Shown piece after piece: positions 44,879 to 52,660 of a DNA stretch of 64,000 bases. Made by a program: the position numbers and the translations under genes. Every line of letters begins with the position of its first letter. Positions within the stretch are counted from its first letter, which is position 1. The stretch is taken from NCBI RefSeq assembly GCF_014650555.1, contig NZ_BMVE01000009.1, forward strand, positions 1-64,000. Direction: 5' to 3'. The notes under the pieces are model-generated. The model had not been told where the DNA came from and did no database searches. It saw only the letters and a list, made by a program, of their open reading frames with translations. This stretch comes from Streptomyces goshikiensis (GTDB lineage Bacteria > Actinomycetota > Actinomycetes > Streptomycetales > Streptomycetaceae).

Positions 44879-45862
44879 ATGCCTTCTTCTGTCATGCCCA
44901 CGTCACATCAGATCGCCGTGTCCGCCACCGGTCTGCGCAAGTCGTACGGCGACAAGACCGTCCTGGACGGCATCGACCTGCGTATCCCGGCGGGTTCGGT
45001 GTTCGCGCTGCTCGGGCCGAACGGCGCCGGCAAGACCACCGTGGTCAAGATCCTCTCCACGCTCGTCTCCGCCGGCGGCGGGCAGGCCCACGTCGCGGGC
45101 CACGACATCGCCGCCGACCCGCAAGCCGTGCGGTCCGCGATCGGGGTCACCGGGCAGTTCTCCGCCGTCGACGGACTGATCACCGGCGAGGAGAACATGC
45201 TCCTGATGGCCGACCTGCACCACCTCCCCAAGCCCGAGGGGCGCCGGATCGCAGCCGACCTGCTGGAGCGCTTCGACCTGTCCGAGGCCGCGAAGAAGCC
45301 CGCGTCCACCTACTCCGGCGGCATGAAGCGCCGCCTCGACATCGCCATGACCCTGGTCGGGAACCCGCGCATCATCTTCCTCGACGAGCCCACCACCGGC
45401 CTCGACCCGCGCTCCCGCCACACCATGTGGCAGATCATCCGCGAGCTGGTCACCGACGGCGTCACCGTCTTCCTCACCACCCAGTACCTGGAAGAGGCCG
45501 ACGAACTCGCCGACCGCGTCGCCGTGCTCAACGACGGCAAGATCGCCGCCGAAGGCACCCCCGAGGAACTGAAACGGCGCGTCCCCGGCGGACACGTCCG
45601 CCTCCGCTTCACCGACCCGGCCGCCTACCACCGCGCCGCCACCGCCCTGAACGAGGCCACCCGCGACGACGAGGCCCTCGCCCTCCAGATCCCCAGCGCC
45701 GGCAGCCAGCGCGAGCTGCGCTCCCTCCTCGACTGGCTCGACTCCGCCGGCGTCGAGGCGGACGAACTGACCGTCCACACCCCCGACCTCGACGACGTCT
45801 TCTTCGCCCTGACCGGCGGCCCGGCCACCGTCCCCCACCAGCCCAAGGAGAACGTCCGATGA
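44879..45862 (+). CDS. ABC transporter ATP-binding protein, DrrA-like
   Basis: A 327-residue ATPase of the daunorubicin-resistance type. It has Walker A LLGPNGAGKTTVVKIL, signature YSGGMKRRLDIA, Walker B IIFLDEPTTGLD and the H-loop in FLTTQYLEEAD. The C-terminal region after about residue 230 is the DrrA-type extension. ATG 44879 follows GGGAGGA. It partners the permease that begins 4 bp before its stop. Confidence 0.95.
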   Translation: MPSSVMPTSHQIAVSATGLRKSYGDKTVLDGIDLRIPAGSVFALLGPNGAGKTTVVKILSTLVSAGGGQAHVAGHDIAADPQAVRSAIGVTGQFSAVDGLITGEENMLLMADLHHLPKPEGRRIAADLLERFDLSEAAKKPASTYSGGMKRRLDIAMTLVGNPRIIFLDEPTTGLDPRSRHTMWQIIRELVTDGVTVFLTTQYLEEADELADRVAVLNDGKIAAEGTPEELKRRVPGGHVRLRFTDPAAYHRAATALNEATRDDEALALQIPSAGSQRELRSLLDWLDSAGVEADELTVHTPDLDDVFFALTGGPATVPHQPKENVR

Positions 45863-46650
45863 GCCCCTCCCTCGCGGTCCGCGACTCGAACACGATGCTG
45901 CGCCGCAACCTCCTCCACGCACGGCGCTACCCGTCCCTCACCCTGAACCTGCTGCTGACGCCGATCGTCCTGCTGCTGCTCTTCGTCTACGTCTTCGGCG
46001 ACGTGATGAGCGCCGGCATGGGCGGCGGGGGCGGCGCCGACCGCTCCGCGTACATCGCCTACGTCGTCCCGGGCATCCTGATGATGACCATCGGCGGCAC
46101 CGTGGTCGGCACCGCCGTCTCCGTCTCCAACGACATGACAGAGGGCATCATCGCCCGCTTCCGTACGATGGCGATCCACCGCGGGTCCGTACTGATCGGG
46201 CACGTCGTCGGCAGCGTGCTGCAGTGCATCGCCAGCGTGGTGCTCGTGGGCGCCGTCGCCGTGGCCATCGGCTTCCGCTCCACGGACGCGACCGCCCTGG
46301 AGTGGCTGGCGGCGCTGGGGCTGCTGGCGCTGGTCGCCCTGGCGCTCACCTGGATCGCGGTCGGCATGGGCATGATCAGCCCGAACGCCGAGGCGGCCAG
46401 CAACAACGCGCTGCCCCTGGTCGTCCTGCCGCTCATCTCCAGCGCCTTCGTCCCGGTCGAGGCCATGCCGGGCTGGTTCCAGCCGATCGCCGAGTACCAG
46501 CCCTTCACCCCGGCCATCGAGACCCTGCGCGGCCTGCTCCTCGGCACCGAGATCGGCTACAACGGCTGGCTCGCCGTCGCCTGGTGCCTGGCCCTCTCCG
46601 CCCTCGGCTACACCTGGTCGAAGTCCACCTTCAACCGCGACCCGAAGTAG
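45859..46650 (+). CDS. ABC-2 type permease, DrrB-like
   Basis: A 263-residue protein with six membrane segments (LTLNLLLTPIVLLLLFVYVFGDVM first) and the ABC-2 signature in IIARFRTMAIHRGSVLIGHVVGSVL. ATG 45859 overlaps the ATPase stop (ATGA), so the two are coupled. The pair forms an exporter, possibly for a hydrophobic drug or lipid-like compound. Confidence 0.94.
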   Translation: MSPSLAVRDSNTMLRRNLLHARRYPSLTLNLLLTPIVLLLLFVYVFGDVMSAGMGGGGGADRSAYIAYVVPGILMMTIGGTVVGTAVSVSNDMTEGIIARFRTMAIHRGSVLIGHVVGSVLQCIASVVLVGAVAVAIGFRSTDATALEWLAALGLLALVALALTWIAVGMGMISPNAEAASNNALPLVVLPLISSAFVPVEAMPGWFQPIAEYQPFTPAIETLRGLLLGTEIGYNGWLAVAWCLALSALGYTWSKSTFNRDPK

Positions 46651-46672
46651 CCGCCCCACCCCCGGCACACCA

Positions 46673-46705
46673 GCGGCCCCCGGCGCACACACCGCCGGGG
46701 GCCGC
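46673..46705 (+). terminator. Hairpin ending the ABC exporter operon
   Basis: GCGGCCCCCGGCG (46673-46685) and CGCCGGGGGCCGC (46693-46705) form a perfect 13-bp stem with loop CACACAC. Confidence 0.8.
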
Positions 46706-46845
46706 ACCAACGTGCCCGGGCCGGCGGGTCGCGCTGCGCCCGTCTGCGTTCGGCGTCTTCAGGCCAGGCCCTTCGCCAAGGCTTGTCCCGTAGCGCGACA
46801 GCGCCGGCGGCTAACATGCCGAGGGGTACCGATCTTGGGGGACCA

Positions 46846-47160
46846 GTGGGTCGCAGCAGCATGCCGATAGAGAACTCGGGCGACACCGAGCTCTGTCTCT
46901 TCATCGAGCCGTACTGCGAGGACTACTGGATGAAGCCAGGGGAGGCACTCACAGTCCGTTCTGAGGCGGAGGGCGTCGATGTCTGGTTCGACACCTACAT
47001 CTCGAAGGGCTGCGTCACCGTGTGGCTCTATGAGGACGGCGACCCGTACAAGATCGTTGGCGACTACGTGGTCGTCGATGCGAGCGGTACTCGGCTGGAT
47101 TCCGGACATCAAAGGCCCCGCGGCCAGCGCTGGTCGGCCGGCGGCCCGATAATCGACTGA
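46846..47160 (+). CDS. Small protein of unknown function
   Basis: A 104-residue protein, beta-rich, with the sequence CLFIEPYCEDYWMKPGEAL and VWLYEDGDPYKIVGDYVV. GTG 46846 has GGGGGA 4-5 nt upstream; ATG 46861 is an alternative. Its codon bias is lower in GC than its neighbours, as is that of the next gene, hinting at recent arrival. Not recognised. Confidence 0.55.
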   Translation: MGRSSMPIENSGDTELCLFIEPYCEDYWMKPGEALTVRSEAEGVDVWFDTYISKGCVTVWLYEDGDPYKIVGDYVVVDASGTRLDSGHQRPRGQRWSAGGPIID

Positions 47161-47181
47161 CGCCGGCCAGCCTCCCTTGTG

Positions 47182-47883
47182 TCATCCACTCGGCGAGGCC
47201 GTGTCGATGACGATCACCTTCTCCAGCGTGTACCTGTCCAGGTCCGGATGATGCTGTTGCTGGCCTGCGCGGATGCGGTGGAAACGGAAAGTGCCGTTGC
47301 TGGTATGTGCGCTGACGATGCATCGGATCTGAAGTGGAGGTTCGGCTGAACGGCCGAGACGGCAGATGTGCAGGGCCAGAGCGAGGCCCTGGGCCAGCAG
47401 CAGCCTTTGATCGGCCTCGGCGATGACGGGCTCACCGTCATCCAGGAGGTCGACGGTCACGGGCACGAAGTCCTCAAGGTGGAAGCTGTTGACGCTGCAC
47501 TCCCACGCGGTGAGGTCGATGAAGCCTCCGGGTCCGCTGTCGCGCAGGTGACGGACGGTATCGGTCAGCACCACGGCGTCCCCGTGGAGGGTGATGCCGT
47601 TGGCCGTGAGATCACGGAGGCCGGCTGCCAGTCCCTGTGGTGGCTGTGTGGGCGTGAGTCCTGCCCATGCGCCGAGGAGGGCCGCCGCCGCATCGTTCAT
47701 CTGCACTGTAAGCACGGGGCAACGATCCCTCAGGGGCCCAGGAGGGCGGGAAGCAGGGCCGCTTCCACGGTCTTGGTGCGGCCTTGGGGCCAGCGGAACA
47801 GTCAGTGTCGGTGAGAGTGACGGCGCCGTGTCGCTGACGAGCCGCAGGACGGGATGCGGTGGGGCGAGCTCGCCGAGTTGCAT
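47182..47883 (-). CDS. Protein of unknown function
   Basis: A 233-residue open frame. The first 55 residues (Pro/Arg-rich) may not be translated; the segment from VLTVQMNDAAAALLGAWAGL onward looks like a folded alpha/beta domain with HLEDFVPVTVDLLDDGEPVIAEADQRLLLAQGLALALH. No signal or membrane segment. Start uncertain. Base composition is less GC-biased than in most genes here. Confidence 0.45.
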   Translation of the reverse strand: MQLGELAPPHPVLRLVSDTAPSLSPTLTVPLAPRPHQDRGSGPASRPPGPLRDRCPVLTVQMNDAAAALLGAWAGLTPTQPPQGLAAGLRDLTANGITLHGDAVVLTDTVRHLRDSGPGGFIDLTAWECSVNSFHLEDFVPVTVDLLDDGEPVIAEADQRLLLAQGLALALHICRLGRSAEPPLQIRCIVSAHTSNGTFRFHRIRAGQQQHHPDLDRYTLEKVIVIDTASPSG

Positions 47884-47945
47884 TGCTGCCGCCGTGAGTT
47901 GAGGTCCTTGACCCTCACGTGGCGTCAGGCCGCACAGTCGGTGCC

Positions 47946-49061
47946 GTGGAAGATCACTGGACCGTGGGACGCGTTGCCGAGCTCGCCGGCGTGAGCGTCC
48001 GCACGCTGCATCACTATGACGAGATCGGGCTCGTGCGTCCGTCGGCGCGGACCGCGGCCGGGTACCGGGCCTACTCGGCGGGCGACGTGGAGCGGCTCAG
48101 GGAGGTGCTGGCCTACCGGCGGCTGGGCTTCGCTCTGCGGGAGGTCGCGGAACTGGTGGGCGACCCGTCCACCGACGCGGTCGCGCACCTGCGCCGGCTG
48201 CGCGGCCTGCTGGTGGAGCGGCGTGATCGCGCCGACGCCATGGTGGCCGCCATCGACAGGGAACTTGTGGCGCGAGCGAAGGGACTGAAGGTGACCCCGG
48301 AGGAGCAACTGGACATGCTCGGTGCACGGCTGTACGACGCGATCGGCGGCGCCTACACCGCGACACGGCGCACCGAACCGCGGATCGCCGCCCAGATCTG
48401 GGACGCGCTCGGGGACGCGCGGACGGTGCTGAACGTCGGGGCCGGCACCGGCTCCTACGAGCCCGCGGACCGCGAGGTGACCGCGGTGGAGCCGTCGGCG
48501 GTCATGCGGGGGCAGCGGCCTGCCGGTTCGGCGCCGTGCGTGGCCGCCGCCGCGGAGAGCCTGCCGTTCGAGGACCACTCCTTCGACGTCGCGATGGCCG
48601 TCTCCACCGTTCACCACTGGGGGGATCCGATGGCGGGGCTGCGCGAGATGCGGCGTGTGGCCCGCCGCGTCGTGGTGCTCACGTTCGACACCGACGAGCC
48701 GGGATGGCAGGACCGGTTCTGGCTCACCCGCGACTACCTGCCCGAGTTCGCCGCCGTCCTCTCGGGATTTCCCTCGCTTGCGGGGATGGCCGGTGCGATC
48801 GGCGGCCGCGCCGAGCCGGTGCCCATCCCGTGGGACTGCGCTGACGGCCTGTTCGAGGCGTACTGGCGCCGACCGGGGGCGTATCTGGAGGATCACGTGC
48901 GCCGTGCGGTGTCGGTGTGGACGAGGGTCGGGCCGGAGGCCGAGCAGCGGGCGCTGCGATGCCTCGGCGACGACCTCGACTCCGGCCGGTGGGCCGAGCG
49001 CAACAGCGACCTCGCCGACCTCGACGCGGCAGATCTGGGCCTGCGGCTGCTCACGGCTTGA
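47946..49061 (+). CDS. MerR regulator fused to a SAM-dependent methyltransferase
   Basis: A 371-residue fusion. Residues about 5-70 are a MerR winged helix (TVGRVAELAGVSVRTLHHYDEIGLV, GYRAYSAGDVERL). Residues about 85-125 (ERRDRADAMVAAIDRELVARAKGLKVTPEEQLDML) resemble the coiled coil and linker of TipA-type MerR proteins. Instead of a TipAS drug-binding domain, a methyltransferase domain follows: TVLNVGAGTGSYEP at about 160-173, SAPCVAAAAESLPFEDHSFDVAMAVSTVHHW and RRVVVLTF. GTG 47946 is used as start. Target and methyl acceptor are unknown. Confidence 0.85.
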   Translation: MEDHWTVGRVAELAGVSVRTLHHYDEIGLVRPSARTAAGYRAYSAGDVERLREVLAYRRLGFALREVAELVGDPSTDAVAHLRRLRGLLVERRDRADAMVAAIDRELVARAKGLKVTPEEQLDMLGARLYDAIGGAYTATRRTEPRIAAQIWDALGDARTVLNVGAGTGSYEPADREVTAVEPSAVMRGQRPAGSAPCVAAAAESLPFEDHSFDVAMAVSTVHHWGDPMAGLREMRRVARRVVVLTFDTDEPGWQDRFWLTRDYLPEFAAVLSGFPSLAGMAGAIGGRAEPVPIPWDCADGLFEAYWRRPGAYLEDHVRRAVSVWTRVGPEAEQRALRCLGDDLDSGRWAERNSDLADLDAADLGLRLLTA

Positions 49062-49112
49062 ACGGACGCCGGCCTGCGGTCCGTACGGACTCGGTGGGGC
49101 ATGATGTGGATC

Positions 49113-49568
49113 ATGACGCATCCTTCCCTGCCGACCACCGAGTCGGTCGTCGTCGCGATACGGGCCGTCGCGGCGGAGTACCGGCGGGCCGTGGAGGTCA
49201 CCGACGACATCGGCGCCGACCAGACGTCGCGGAGGACTTCCGCGGCGCTGTTCACCGCCGTCGATCCCGGCGGGTCGCTGCCGCACGAGGCGTTCGTGGA
49301 GCTGGGGGGCAGCCCGGCGGTCAGTGTGCGGGTCTTCCCCGAGGACGACGCGAAGATCACCGTGGACGGGGTGGAGTTCCACGACGTCCCGCGGGATGCC
49401 GTCCCTGCGTTCCTGACCGCCCTCTACAGCGGACTCGCCTTCGTGAAGGGACGGTTCTTCCCGCCGGGGTACTGGCTCGTCGTCCCCCTGCCCGGCGACG
49501 AGACGTACAAGGAGCTCATCGCGGGCAGCATGCTCACGCCCTGGCTCTCCGGCCGCGTCCGCCGCTAG
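49113..49568 (+). CDS. Protein of unknown function
   Basis: A 151-residue protein beginning MTHPSLPTTESVVVAIRAVAAEYRRAVEVTDD. It has an alpha/beta pattern (LPHEAFVELGGSPAVSVRVF, LVVPLPGDETYKELI) with no signal or membrane segment. ATG 49113 or ATG 49101 may be used. Not recognised. Confidence 0.55.
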   Translation: MTHPSLPTTESVVVAIRAVAAEYRRAVEVTDDIGADQTSRRTSAALFTAVDPGGSLPHEAFVELGGSPAVSVRVFPEDDAKITVDGVEFHDVPRDAVPAFLTALYSGLAFVKGRFFPPGYWLVVPLPGDETYKELIAGSMLTPWLSGRVRR

Positions 49569-49590
49569 GTCGCCGAGAGGGGCAGGCGCC

Positions 49591-49923
49591 TCAGGCCGCC
49601 GACCACGGGACGTGGCAGGTGTGGGGGGCCGTCCCCTCCGGGCACAGGGCCTCGATCACCGCCTTGCGCAGGGACCGCCGTGTGCGCAGGGAACACAGCA
49701 GGCGGACCCGCAGCTCGATCGGCTGTCGCGCGCCGCTGCTCTGCCCCGGGTGTTCCACCGCCCACTGCGCCGCCAGGAAGTCGTACGCGTCGGCGGCCGG
49801 CCGCTCGCTCATCGTGGTGATGCGGGCGCCGCGGGAGGCCACGGCGTCCTCGACGAGGGACCTGACCCGGGCCAGGCCCTCGGCGTCCGCGTACAGGCCG
49901 AACGTCAGCTTGCGCCGCCTCAT
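49591..49923 (-). CDS. Small protein of unknown function, coupled to a MerR-like gene
   Basis: A 110-residue basic protein (MRRRKLTFGLYADAEGLARVRSLVEDAVASRGARI) with an alpha/beta look and a conserved-looking RRSLRKAVIEALCPEGTAPHTCHVPW tail. ATG 49923 overlaps the stop of the upstream gene by 4 bp. The family is unknown to me. Confidence 0.55.
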   Translation of the reverse strand: MRRRKLTFGLYADAEGLARVRSLVEDAVASRGARITTMSERPAADAYDFLAAQWAVEHPGQSSGARQPIELRVRLLCSLRTRRSLRKAVIEALCPEGTAPHTCHVPWSAA

Positions 49924-50360
49924 GCCGCCAGCTCCGTGAACCAGGGGTGGACGGGGGCGAGCGTGGACGACGCGGGCCAGCCGTTGACCGTTGCCAGGAG
50001 CAGCCAGTAGCGCTCCACGAGCGGGTCGTCGCCGGCGGCCACGGCCTCGTCGAGGCGCTCGCGCACCGCTCGGTCGATGGCGTCCTGGAGCGTACCGGCG
50101 TCGCACCGTGCGAGTTCCTCCGCCTGGGCGTCGGCCGTCCGCCGGACCGCCGTACGGAAGTCCGCGCTCCGGCAGAGTTCCGCGAGCTCCACCCACGCCT
50201 CGACCTGCTCGGGCGCCGGATCGTCCGGCAGCTCGGGCAGGACGGACCGCATCAGGGCCGCGAATCCCGCCGGGCTGCGGTCGGTGAACCGGATTGTCTT
50301 CACCGGTAGTCCCGACCGCCGGGACAACTCACCGATGGAATAGAGCGTTTCGCTGTCCAT
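49920..50360 (-). CDS. MerR-like protein with an internal deletion
   Basis: A 146-residue protein. It starts like a MerR regulator (LYSIGELSRRSGLPVKTIRF), but instead of the wing and dimerisation helix it jumps to TDRSPAGFAALMRS and a C-terminal domain (PEQVEAWVELAELCRSADFRTAVRRTADAQ). In full-length relatives roughly 90 or more residues lie between these parts. DNA binding as an ordinary MerR dimer is unlikely. ATG 50360; coupled by a 4-bp overlap to the next small gene. Confidence 0.7.
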   Translation of the reverse strand: MDSETLYSIGELSRRSGLPVKTIRFTDRSPAGFAALMRSVLPELPDDPAPEQVEAWVELAELCRSADFRTAVRRTADAQAEELARCDAGTLQDAIDRAVRERLDEAVAAGDDPLVERYWLLLATVNGWPASSTLAPVHPWFTELAA

Positions 50361-50392
50361 GTCCGCAGTCTGCCCTCTCCTCCCACGGGAGA

Positions 50393-50423
50393 CGCGGGCC
50401 CCGCCCCCCGGGCGGGGCCCGCG
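50393..50423. terminator. Strong hairpin after hisS
   Basis: CGCGGGCCCCGCCC (50393-50406) and GGGCGGGGCCCGCG (50410-50423) form a perfect 14-bp stem with a 3-nt loop, just beyond the hisS stop. It marks the end of the minus-strand operon. Confidence 0.85.
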
Positions 50424-50436
50424 CGTACGCCGGGGG

Positions 50437-51738
50437 TCAGGCTCCCGCGGGCGCCAGGCGCTCCGTGAGGTGGGCGACCACATCGGCCAGGGCGATCTCG
50501 TGCTGCGCGGCGCCCTTGAGGTCCCGCAGGACCACGGCCTGGCGCTGCCACTCGTCGCGGCCGACGATGACCGCGAACCCGGCGCCGCTGCGGTCGGCGC
50601 GGGAGAGCTCCTTGCCCAGCTTGCGCGGCTCCAGGGTGGTCGAGGTGCGGATCCCCGCCTGCCGGAGCGTGCGGGCGACCTCGCGGGAGGCCGGGATCAG
50701 CTCGTCGTCGACGGGGATGACGGCGACGTCGACCTCGTTCTTGGCCTCGGGCAGCAGGCCGTGGGTGTCGAGGAAGTCGTGCAGGGTGACATCGCCCATG
50801 CCGAAGCCGATGCCGGGGATGCGCTGGTTGGTGAAGAGGCCGGCCAGGTCGCCGTAGCGGCCGCCGCCGAAGAGCGAGCGGTTGTTCTCCGGGGAGAGGT
50901 CGAACACCTCGAAGACGGTGGAGGTGTAGTACTGGAGGCCGCGCACGATGAACGGGTCGAAGACGAAGAGGTCCTTGGCCTCGCTCTTCATCACCTGGGC
51001 CAGCGGGGAGGCTTCCCGGACCTCGTCGGGGAGGTCGGGCAGCACCTCTGCGCCGGAGCGCAGGGTGGACTCCAGGAGGTCGAACATCCGGCCGTCGACG
51101 CCGAACTCCGCGGCGTCCTCGCGCAGCTTCTCGGCCGGCACCTTCTCCCACCGGTCGATGAGGGCCATGGTCTGCTGGTGCGCGCTCTCCGGCACCTTCA
51201 CCACATCGCGCAGGATGCTGTTGAGGATGGCCCGGTCGCCCACCCGCAGCACCCACATGTCGCGGGTCGCGCCGAGCGAGCCCATCACGTCGTGGATGAG
51301 GTCGAAGATCTCGATCTCGCAGTTCGGGCTGTCGGACCCGAAGATGTCCACGTTGAGCTGCCAGTGCTCACGGGTGCGGCCGCGCTGCGGACGCTCGTAG
51401 CGGTGGCAGTTGACGTGGCTGTACCAGCGCACCGGGAACTGGAGGCTGCCGGCGTTGGCGGCGATCATACGGGCGACCGAGGGGGTCATCTCCGGGCGCA
51501 GCGCGATCCGGCGGCCGCCCCGGTCGGTGAGGGAGTACAGCTGCTGGTTCGCGATCTCCTGGCCGGACTTGGCCTCGTAGATCTCCGCGGACTCCAGGAT
51601 CGGGCCGTCGTACCGTCCGTAGCCGTAACGCTCCACCGTCTCGTACAGATGGCCGAACACCTGCTGCCGTACGGACATCTCGGCAGGGAGGAAATCCCTG
51701 GTGCCTCGGTAGGGAGCGGTGGGCAGCAGACGACTCAC
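50437..51738 (-). CDS. hisS: Histidyl-tRNA synthetase (second, divergent type)
   Basis: A 433-residue class II synthetase. Motif 2 region HRYERPQRGRTREHWQLNVDIFG, the histidine motifs RGLQYYTSTVFE and GGGRYGDLAG (motif 3 region) and an anticodon-binding C-terminal domain (VDVAVIPVDDELIPASREVARTLRQAGIRT) are present. It lacks the N-terminal sequence of the housekeeping streptomycete HisRS that I know (which begins with the APKGTYDL pattern), so it is probably an additional copy. It follows the biosynthetic operon with a 102-bp gap. Either tRNA supply, resistance or an aminoacyl-tRNA-dependent step is possible. Confidence 0.88.
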   Translation of the reverse strand: MSRLLPTAPYRGTRDFLPAEMSVRQQVFGHLYETVERYGYGRYDGPILESAEIYEAKSGQEIANQQLYSLTDRGGRRIALRPEMTPSVARMIAANAGSLQFPVRWYSHVNCHRYERPQRGRTREHWQLNVDIFGSDSPNCEIEIFDLIHDVMGSLGATRDMWVLRVGDRAILNSILRDVVKVPESAHQQTMALIDRWEKVPAEKLREDAAEFGVDGRMFDLLESTLRSGAEVLPDLPDEVREASPLAQVMKSEAKDLFVFDPFIVRGLQYYTSTVFEVFDLSPENNRSLFGGGRYGDLAGLFTNQRIPGIGFGMGDVTLHDFLDTHGLLPEAKNEVDVAVIPVDDELIPASREVARTLRQAGIRTSTTLEPRKLGKELSRADRSGAGFAVIVGRDEWQRQAVVLRDLKGAAQHEIALADVVAHLTERLAPAGA

Positions 51739-51790
51739 GGAGGGGCTCCTATGGGGTGACGCGAAACAGCTGACAGTGTAACAAGGGGTG

Positions 51791-51805
51791 CTGACGTGAC
51801 GTCAG
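51791..51805. promoter_or_regulatory. Palindrome upstream of hisS
   Basis: CTGACGTGACGTCAG is a perfect inverted repeat with a single central base. It lies 53 bp upstream of hisS. A TACACT -10-like element follows in the leftward direction, so hisS may have its own promoter. Confidence 0.4.
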
Positions 51806-51840
51806 GGTGATCGGCGGGCGGACCGGGGCCCGGCGGGGCC

Positions 51841-52641
51841 TCAGTGTGGCAGGGGCGCGGGCGGGCGGTGGCCGAGGATGGCCGAACCCACCCGGACGTG
51901 CGTCGCGCCCGCGGCGATCGCGGCCTCCAGGTCGCCGCTCATGCCGGCCGACATCACCACGGCCCCCGGATGCTCGCCGAGCAGCCGCTCCCGTACCGGC
52001 CGCAGCCGGGCGAACGCCTCGCCGGCCGGCTCCTGCGGCGGGGCCACCGCCATCACACCGGCCACCGTGAGCCCGGGGCGGCCGGCGATGAGCGCGGCGA
52101 GCCGGAGCACCTCGTCGGGGTGGGCGCCGCCGCGGCCCGCAGTGCCGTCCAGGCTCACCTGGATCAGACAGCGCAGCTCCCGCCCGGCCCGCCCGGCCCG
52201 CTCGGCGGCCTTGCCGAGGGCGGACACCAGGGAGGCACGGTCCACGGAGTGCACCATGTCGGCGTAACGGGCCACCGACAGAGCCTTGTTGCTCTGGAGC
52301 TGCCCGATGAAGTGCCAGGACAGGGCCGGCGCGAGCCCGGCGCAGGCCGCTGCCTTGGCGGACGCCTGCTGGTCCTGGTTCTCGCCCACGTCGCGCACGC
52401 CGAGCCCGGCCAGCAGGCGGACGTCCTCGGCGGGCCAGGTCTTGGTGACGGTGATCAGGGTGATTTCGGTGTGGTCGCGTCCGGCCGCCCGGGCGGCGTC
52501 GGCTATCCGCTCGCGGACGGCGGCCAGCCGCCCGGCCAGGAACGCCCGCCGGGCCTCCCGGGCCTCCCGGTCTCCCCGGGCCTCCAAGTCCGCCCGGTCC
52601 TCCCGGGATTGCCCGGGGGCGGGGTGCAGGGGTGTCGTCAC
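51841..52641 (-). CDS. YggS/PROSC-family PLP-binding protein
   Basis: A 266-residue PLP protein with the alanine-racemase-like barrel. TLITVTKTWPAEDV holds the PLP lysine. LSWHFIGQLQSNKA and VMSAGMSGDLEAAIAAGATHVRVGSAILG are family signatures. Members handle PLP homeostasis and lack racemase partner residues. It is the last of nine coupled genes, 19 bp after the DegT-type aminotransferase, and could supply PLP to the two aminotransferases. Confidence 0.9.
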   Translation of the reverse strand: MTTPLHPAPGQSREDRADLEARGDREAREARRAFLAGRLAAVRERIADAARAAGRDHTEITLITVTKTWPAEDVRLLAGLGVRDVGENQDQQASAKAAACAGLAPALSWHFIGQLQSNKALSVARYADMVHSVDRASLVSALGKAAERAGRAGRELRCLIQVSLDGTAGRGGAHPDEVLRLAALIAGRPGLTVAGVMAVAPPQEPAGEAFARLRPVRERLLGEHPGAVVMSAGMSGDLEAAIAAGATHVRVGSAILGHRPPAPLPH

Positions 52642-52660
52642 GGTCGGTCCTTCTCGTTCG

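Noticed and set aside
51739..51840. T-box or other leader before hisS
   Set aside because: The gap is only 102 bp and lacks the T-box consensus; only a short palindrome is seen.
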